Part shown: positions 7,512 through 10,978 of the stretch, in pieces
Numbering within the stretch: the first letter of the stretch is position 1
Layout: each line of letters opens with the position of its first letter
From: UKL13-2 sp031368465
GTDB lineage: Bacteria; Pseudomonadota; Gammaproteobacteria; Burkholderiales; Usitatibacteraceae
Assembly (NCBI GenBank): GCA_031368465.1
Contig: JANMNT010000354.1
Coordinates: 1 to 10,978 of the forward strand
DNA length: 10,978 bases
Reading direction: 5' to 3'
Program-made: the position numbers and the translations under genes
The notes under the pieces: generated by a model
Told to the model about the DNA's origin: nothing
The model's input: the letters and a program-made list of their open reading frames with translations, nothing else
Database searches by the model: none

Positions 7512-7537
7512 AAAAAAGCCCCTCGCGGGGCTTTTTT
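7512..7537. terminator. Bidirectional intrinsic terminator after tRNA-Ser
   Basis: A GC-rich stem GCCCC (7518-7522) / GGGGC (7527-7531) with loop TCGC is flanked by an A-run on the left and T6 on the right. On the plus strand it ends the tRNA-Ser transcript. On the minus strand the same stem is followed by T7 and lies about 30 bases past the stop of the convergent peroxiredoxin-like gene, so one element can serve both. Confidence 0.92.
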
Positions 7538-7565
7538 GCTTGTCATGCTGCAAAAACGTGTGTTG

Positions 7566-8075
7566 CTAAAGACTATCCAACAGTTCTTTTGCGTGGCCGG
7601 CAGGTTCGCTAACGATGAAACAGCCTGAAATCCGGCCGTGGCCGTCGATTACAAAGGTGCTGCGCTTGGCGAATTTGAATACGCCAAAATTGATGATGCT
7701 GCCATAGGCGCGTGATACTTCACCCGACACATCTGCCAGTATTGGAAATTGTGTCGCACAGGCATCTGCAAATTTCCGGTTGCTCTCCACATCCGCAACG
7801 GCAATAAAATACACGTTGAAGCCCATTTGTTCGAACGCAGCTTTATGCGATGCAAATTCCCGCATTTGTCCGATGCAACGCGAGGTGTTGTCTCGCGGAA
7901 AAAAGGCCAGGATGACAGGCTGCTTCCCTGACAGCTCAAACACACGTCCAGCCTGGTCCGCGAGCGAAAAAGACGGCGCGCCTGCCCCGACCGGCAGCGG
8001 AACGCTACGCTGTGCATAAGCAACGATCAGGACAAAACAAATTGCGACAAACAACAACAAAAGTAGAATACCCAT
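7566..8075 (-). CDS. Membrane-anchored peroxiredoxin-like protein (AhpC/TSA, Bcp-like)
   Basis: 169 residues. Residues 3-20 are a hydrophobic segment that is either a membrane anchor or a signal peptide (A-Y-A at 19-21). The thioredoxin-fold domain follows: A-P-x-F-S-L-A-D (33-40), a typical peroxiredoxin entry, then F-F-P-R-D-N-T-S-R-C (58-67). P60, T64 and C67 match the P-x-x-x-T-x-x-C active site, C67 being the peroxidatic cysteine; the usual Pro after Thr is Ser here. The later S-T-F-V-I-D (139-144) is typical of the family. Bcp enzymes often have a resolving cysteine five residues on; position 72 is Arg, so resolution would need C106, C152 or an outside thiol. The likely role is reduction of peroxides at the inner membrane or in the periplasm. 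It stands alone, convergent with tRNA-Ser, with no clear Shine-Dalgarno before ATG 8075. Confidence 0.85.
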   Translation of the reverse strand: MGILLLLLFVAICFVLIVAYAQRSVPLPVGAGAPSFSLADQAGRVFELSGKQPVILAFFPRDNTSRCIGQMREFASHKAAFEQMGFNVYFIAVADVESNRKFADACATQFPILADVSGEVSRAYGSIINFGVFKFAKRSTFVIDGHGRISGCFIVSEPAGHAKELLDSL

Positions 8076-8164
8076 GATCGTATTTTAGGGGCAATCAGCC
8101 AGCCCTGAAATACCTCGCAGATCGCGGTCGGAATAGAGTACGCTAAACTGCACCCGCAAGACAT

Positions 8165-8240
8165 GCCCTCGTAGCTCAGTGGATAGAGCACCTTCCTCCT
8201 AAGAAGGGGGTCACACGTTCGATTCGTGTCGGGGGCGCCA
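8165..8240 (+). tRNA. tRNA-Arg(CCT), decodes AGG
   Basis: The acceptor GCCCTCG (8165-8171) pairs with CGGGGGC (8230-8236) with one G-U pair, followed by discriminator G8237 and encoded CCA 8238-8240. The D arm contains TAGCTCAGTGGATAGAGCA. The anticodon stem CCTTC/GAAGG encloses loop CTCCTAA with anticodon CCT at 8198-8200. The T arm is CACACGTTCGATTCGTGTC, with one mismatched or shifted pair. No clear promoter was seen in the 89-base gap upstream, and there is no terminator between its 3' end and the convergent gene eight bases away. Confidence 0.96.
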
Positions 8241-8248
8241 ACAACCGG

Positions 8249-9178
8249 CTAATGCAGGATGGTGGTTTCAGGCGGCGCGCGCCGCAATGCATGTGATGCA
8301 TTAGTGCCGATCAGACGGGCAAAATTGACATTCTTCGAAGCGGCGTGAATGTACAGATTGAATCCGCCAAAATGGGTTGCCGCATAGTTGTATGCGCCAC
8401 CCAAATCCGACTCGAGCCGCTCGACTGCGCTGGCAAAGAAAGCCGGGGTTTTATTCACCAGATCCTCGCCGGACGAATAAACGACATTGACGTTGCCGGC
8501 GACGTCGTGTTTTTCGGCTATGCCGCCGGCGACAAATTCCGGATAGAGCCGGTCGCGGCATTTTTCGAGATAACAACGGTCGGACATTTGCGCAATGATG
8601 TCGGCCGACCCCAGCAGACTTCCGAGTAACCGCAACACCGGATCATCAATCAAAATATCGGCAACGCGCTTTTCAAAGCCGGTGAAGTGAATCAATTCGG
8701 CGCCGGCTTCGGCGTACTCGGCGATACCGGCCTTTGGCAAATAGTGCCGCAAGAATGCCGCGCCACGCGATACGTGATTCAAGGTGTAAAACGCCCCGTT
8801 GGGCGCGATCTCATCGTCTGTTCTGCGCAAATAGCCCATATCGTGGAACAACGCCGCGACAATACCGAGTTGGAATAATTTGACCCCCAGCGCCGGCGTT
8901 TCCGCACGTGAGCGCTCGTAACCGTCCATCAGTCTGGTCATGGCGAGTGTCACGTCCATCACGTGCTGCAAATCGTGGTATCCGGTATCGCAGGCACGGT
9001 ACCCGGGATATTCACCTTTGTAGAGCAGCGCAATGTCAGCAAACGCGTTGACAATCACCGTCGGTGATGCGCCGGGATAAAGCAGACTGAACAAACGCGT
9101 AATTTCGCCCTCGACCGATTTCGGATCGGTCGTTTGCACGCGGTTGGTAATGTCGTAGTCGTTGCGTCTGGGCTGCAT
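8249..9178 (-). CDS. HD-domain metal-dependent phosphohydrolase (cyclic-nucleotide phosphodiesterase-like)
   Basis: 309 residues, soluble, with no signal peptide. The core has Y-H-D-L-Q-H-V-x-D-V-T (67-77), then A-L-F-H-D-M-G-Y (109-116) giving the HD pair H112/D113, further histidines H135 and H164, and S-A-D-I-I-A-Q (191-197) supplying the last metal-ligand Asp, D193. The Y-H-D-x-x-H-x-x-D-V-T opening resembles the Y-H-N-x-x-H-A-x-x-V signature of class I cyclic-nucleotide phosphodiesterases, so a phosphodiesterase-type hydrolase is a fair guess, but the substrate cannot be read from sequence. The C-terminal ~95 residues do not resemble a domain I recognise. ATG 9178 is the only good start, with a weak GAAAG six bases upstream. 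The gene is divergent from the DUF465 gene, and its stop is eight bases from the 3' end of tRNA-Arg on the other strand. Confidence 0.85.
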   Translation of the reverse strand: MQPRRNDYDITNRVQTTDPKSVEGEITRLFSLLYPGASPTVIVNAFADIALLYKGEYPGYRACDTGYHDLQHVMDVTLAMTRLMDGYERSRAETPALGVKLFQLGIVAALFHDMGYLRRTDDEIAPNGAFYTLNHVSRGAAFLRHYLPKAGIAEYAEAGAELIHFTGFEKRVADILIDDPVLRLLGSLLGSADIIAQMSDRCYLEKCRDRLYPEFVAGGIAEKHDVAGNVNVVYSSGEDLVNKTPAFFASAVERLESDLGGAYNYAATHFGGFNLYIHAASKNVNFARLIGTNASHALRRAPPETTILH

Positions 9179-9454
9179 TGATGACTTTCGATTCGAAAAT
9201 CCGGTAACTCGTTATTTCACCTGTTACCCAACGAATACGCAAGTCCCCTGATTACGGATGTTGCATTTGCTGCACCACAGCAAAATGGCGGGCACCCGCG
9301 CCGATAAAATGCCCTCATTTGACGTCAGGCGCGCTATATTGCTTCGGGTGGCGGCAACCTATTGATCGCTCCGCCAAGGCCGACGCTTGATTTATCGTCG
9401 CTTACAGCTGTAAGGCTGATGCGTTTTGCAACCAACCATTTCCTGTGAATATTT
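9179..9454. other. Divergent intergenic region between the HD gene and the DUF465 gene
   Basis: These 276 bases must hold promoters for both flanking genes. I find no well-spaced sigma-70 pair; TTGACG (9319-9324) and TATATT (9335-9340) are each good but only 10 bases apart. A 14-bp palindrome (listed separately) lies about 40 bases before the GTG start on the plus strand. No RNA gene or additional protein gene is supported. Confidence 0.55.
9401..9414. repeat. Perfect 14-bp palindrome upstream of the DUF465 gene
   Basis: CTTACAG (9401-9407) is followed directly by CTGTAAG (9408-9414). It ends 40 bases before the GTG start at 9455, where an operator or the transcript leader could lie. It does not match a LexA box or another operator that I can name. 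Confidence 0.5.
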
Positions 9455-9661
9455 GTGTCCTACGACAATACCATCGCGATTGAGTCCCGTATTGTCGAGC
9501 TTACGCAAGAACATCGTGATCTTGACCATGCCATTGCGGCCCTCATCGAAGCGCCGATCCACGACCAATTGCGGTTGAAGCGCATGAAAAAACGCAAGTT
9601 GCTGCTTAAAGACCAGATTGCGTTCCTCGAAGCCCAGTTGAGTCCCGACCTATTGGCCTAG
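9455..9661 (+). CDS. DUF465 / YdcH family small protein
   Basis: 68 residues, fully alpha-helical in appearance. I-V-E-L-T-Q-E-H-R-D-L-D (13-24), then a short turn, then L-K-R-M-K-K-R-K-L-L-L-K-D-Q-I (41-55) is the signature of the YdcH/DUF465 family (PF04325), whose members are usually about 70 residues and form a helical hairpin. The cellular role of the family is not well established. The start is GTG 9455: an in-frame TGA at 9446 lies just upstream and there is no in-frame ATG until within the protein. The Shine-Dalgarno is poor. A short hairpin follows 90 bases downstream, before the adaptor gene on the same strand. Confidence 0.9.
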   Translation: MSYDNTIAIESRIVELTQEHRDLDHAIAALIEAPIHDQLRLKRMKKRKLLLKDQIAFLEAQLSPDLLA

Positions 9662-9750
9662 TGACACCGGTCAAAGCAAATGGGTTCGTTTCCGGCGATA
9701 ATAATGTCATTCGGCGAACGTGGCTGTCACCCCGGAAATATGCGTGACGG

Positions 9751-9768
9751 TTGGCCCATTTTGGCCAA
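9751..9768 (+). other. Short hairpin between the DUF465 and adaptor genes
   Basis: TTGGCC (9751-9756) pairs with GGCCAA (9763-9768) around a 6-base loop. There is no U-run after it, so it is a weak terminator candidate at best; it could instead be part of the 5' leader of the adaptor gene, whose start is 28 bases on. The remaining bases in the 135-base gap show no convincing promoter. Confidence 0.35.
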
Positions 9769-9796
9769 TCGTCGTCCTTTCCAAGAATCAAGTTAA

Positions 9797-10978
9797 ATGA
9801 ATAAAACAATGAAATGGTCGGTCGGCGTTGTTGCAAGCATCGCGATTGCAGGACTCTTTTTCTGGTTGGGCTCAAGGCAAGGCACCAACAACCCTCCTGC
9901 AGGCAGCCCGGGCGCGCCCGGCGCAGCAACCCCCGGCAAAGGGCCCGCCGGCCCGCCCCCTACCGCAGTTGATGCCGCGCGTGTAAAAATCGCGCCGCTG
10001 GCAAAAACCATTTCTGCCGTCGGGTCGTTGCGATCTGATGAGACGGTCATTATCCGACCGGAGGTGTCGGGACGGATTGCTGAAATCGGTTTCCGTGAGG
10101 GCGAGCGGGTTGCAATGGGAAATGTTATCTTGCGCCTCGATCAGTCGGTTCAACGCGCAGAAATGCGCCAGGCCGAGGCAAACGTTGCGCTGGCAAAAAG
10201 CCGTATCGAACGTTCGCGCGATTTACATGCAAAGGGATTTATTTCAAGCCAGGCGCTTGACGACGCCGAGAGCGCATACAAGGTTGCCAACGCCTCGGCT
10301 GATTTGGCGGCGGCGCGGCTGACAAAACTTGATATCAAGGCGCCATTCTCGGGCATTGCCGGGCTGCGTTTGATCAGCATTGGCGACTACGTCCGCGAAG
10401 GTCAGGACATCGTAAACATTGAAGCGATTGATCCGCTCAAGGTTGATTTCCGTGTGCCTGAAATTTTCTTGAAACAAATCTCGACCGGGCAGACCCTGCA
10501 GGTCAATCTGGACGCCATCCCCAACATTGCATTTACCGGAAGGGTATTGGCGATCAACCCGCTGATCGATGCAAACGGGCGGGCGGTGGTGATTCGTGCC
10601 GCCATCAAGAATACCGATAGCCGTCTGCGACCCGGCATGTTTGCGCGCGTCAAACTCATCACCAATGAACAACAGGAAGGGTTGACCATTCCAGAGCAGG
10701 CGCTGATTCCGGTCGGTGACGATTTTTTTGTTTTTAAAATAACCGATGGCCGCGTACTGCGCACGAAAATTGATATCGGCCAGCGCATTACCGGCTCCGT
10801 AGAAGTGGTCCGCGGCTTGAGCAAGGGTGACATGGTGGTCACGGCCGGACAACCAAAGATTCGCGATGGTGTGACGGTCAAGTTTGCCACCCTGGATGGC
10901 GGTGCCGCGCCATCCACCCCACAGTCCGCCAACGCAAACACGCCAGCCGCATTGCCGGCACCGGCGGCACCTGTGCCG
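9797..10978 (+). CDS. RND efflux periplasmic adaptor subunit (HlyD/AcrA/MdtA type), C-terminus cut by window edge
   Basis: 394 residues visible, with no stop before the right edge. It opens with a short basic start and a membrane segment (W7 to L24) without a lipobox cysteine, so it is anchored in the inner membrane. A Gly/Pro/Ala-rich linker (33-57) follows. Then come the first half of the biotinyl-lipoyl-like domain with R-P-E-V-S-G-R-I (87-94) and F-R-E-G-E-R-V (99-105), a short alpha-hairpin (about 117-177), and the second half D-I-K-A-P-F-S-G (179-186) with G-D-Y-V-R-E-G (196-202). A beta-barrel region (L-R-P-G-M-F at 277-282) and a membrane-proximal domain (about 290-366) complete the standard order. 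The tail from 369 is Ala/Pro-rich and unusual in length. Such proteins bridge an inner-membrane RND pump and an outer-membrane TolC-like channel; the pump gene is expected just past the edge. The start may be ATG 9797 or 9809; neither has a strong Shine-Dalgarno. The substrate is unknown. Confidence 0.92.
   Translation, partial: MNKTMKWSVGVVASIAIAGLFFWLGSRQGTNNPPAGSPGAPGAATPGKGPAGPPPTAVDAARVKIAPLAKTISAVGSLRSDETVIIRPEVSGRIAEIGFREGERVAMGNVILRLDQSVQRAEMRQAEANVALAKSRIERSRDLHAKGFISSQALDDAESAYKVANASADLAAARLTKLDIKAPFSGIAGLRLISIGDYVREGQDIVNIEAIDPLKVDFRVPEIFLKQISTGQTLQVNLDAIPNIAFTGRVLAINPLIDANGRAVVIRAAIKNTDSRLRPGMFARVKLITNEQQEGLTIPEQALIPVGDDFFVFKITDGRVLRTKIDIGQRITGSVEVVRGLSKGDMVVTAGQPKIRDGVTVKFATLDGGAAPSTPQSANANTPAALPAPAAPVP

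Noticed and set aside
7213..7628. Plus-strand frames running through the tRNA-Ser gene
   Set aside because: They read straight through a clear tRNA and its terminator, and their translations are tRNA-derived (R-x-x-R-V-V-E-C type) rather than real proteins.
7419..8240. tRNA genes as attachment sites of an integrated element
   Set aside because: No integrase, no repeated tRNA 3' end and no mobile-element gene is visible; the flanking genes look chromosomal.
9319..9340. TTGACG and TATATT as a promoter of the DUF465 gene
   Set aside because: The two boxes are separated by only 10 bases, too short for a sigma-70 promoter.
10244..10941. Two minus-strand frames of 180-200 codons opposite the adaptor gene
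   Set aside because: The plus-strand frame encodes a complete ordered set of adaptor domains; the antisense frames have no recognisable motif or start context.

Overview
The window looks like chromosomal DNA from a Gram-negative proteobacterium, most likely a beta- or gammaproteobacterium. The evidence is an RND-type periplasmic adaptor with an inner-membrane anchor, a YdcH/DUF465 protein, tRNA genes with an encoded CCA, Sec signal peptides with A-x-A cleavage sites, and moderately high GC by eye with AT-rich intergenic gaps. There is no transposase, integrase, phage gene or CRISPR array.

Left two thirds (1-6944, all minus strand): a three-gene exported-protein locus, transcribed right to left. 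A 200-residue secreted protein (6342-6944) is followed by a ~1006-residue secreted beta-sandwich repeat protein (3247-6267). After a 306-base gap with two strong hairpins comes a second large repeat protein (1-2940, cut by the left edge). Both large proteins resemble the DUF11 / 'conserved repeat domain' type: Thr/Ser/Ala/Val/Asn-rich, with repeated L-T-K, D-x-L-P-x-G and N-x-G-N motifs. The left-hand one carries four tandem modules of about 140 residues, each with four cysteines at nearly constant spacing. The two large proteins also share another module type: T-x-T-N-x-G-N followed by an Asp/Asn-rich V-P-D-x-G loop. Their job is unknown; a cell-surface or extracellular structural/adhesive role is an inference.

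Middle (6945-8240): an AT-rich gap with a candidate promoter on each strand, tRNA-Ser(CGA) with a perfect TATAAT upstream, a strong bidirectional terminator shared with a convergent membrane-anchored peroxiredoxin-like gene (7566-8075, minus), then tRNA-Arg(CCT).

Right (8249-10978): an HD-domain metal-dependent phosphohydrolase (minus) whose stop lies only 8 bases from the end of tRNA-Arg; a 276-base divergent intergenic region; a small DUF465/YdcH protein (plus); and the N-terminal 394 residues of an RND/HlyD-family periplasmic adaptor (plus), which runs off the right edge. The right-hand genes look like ordinary housekeeping or efflux genes with no evident link to the left-hand locus. The most unusual material is the three-gene secreted repeat-protein locus.
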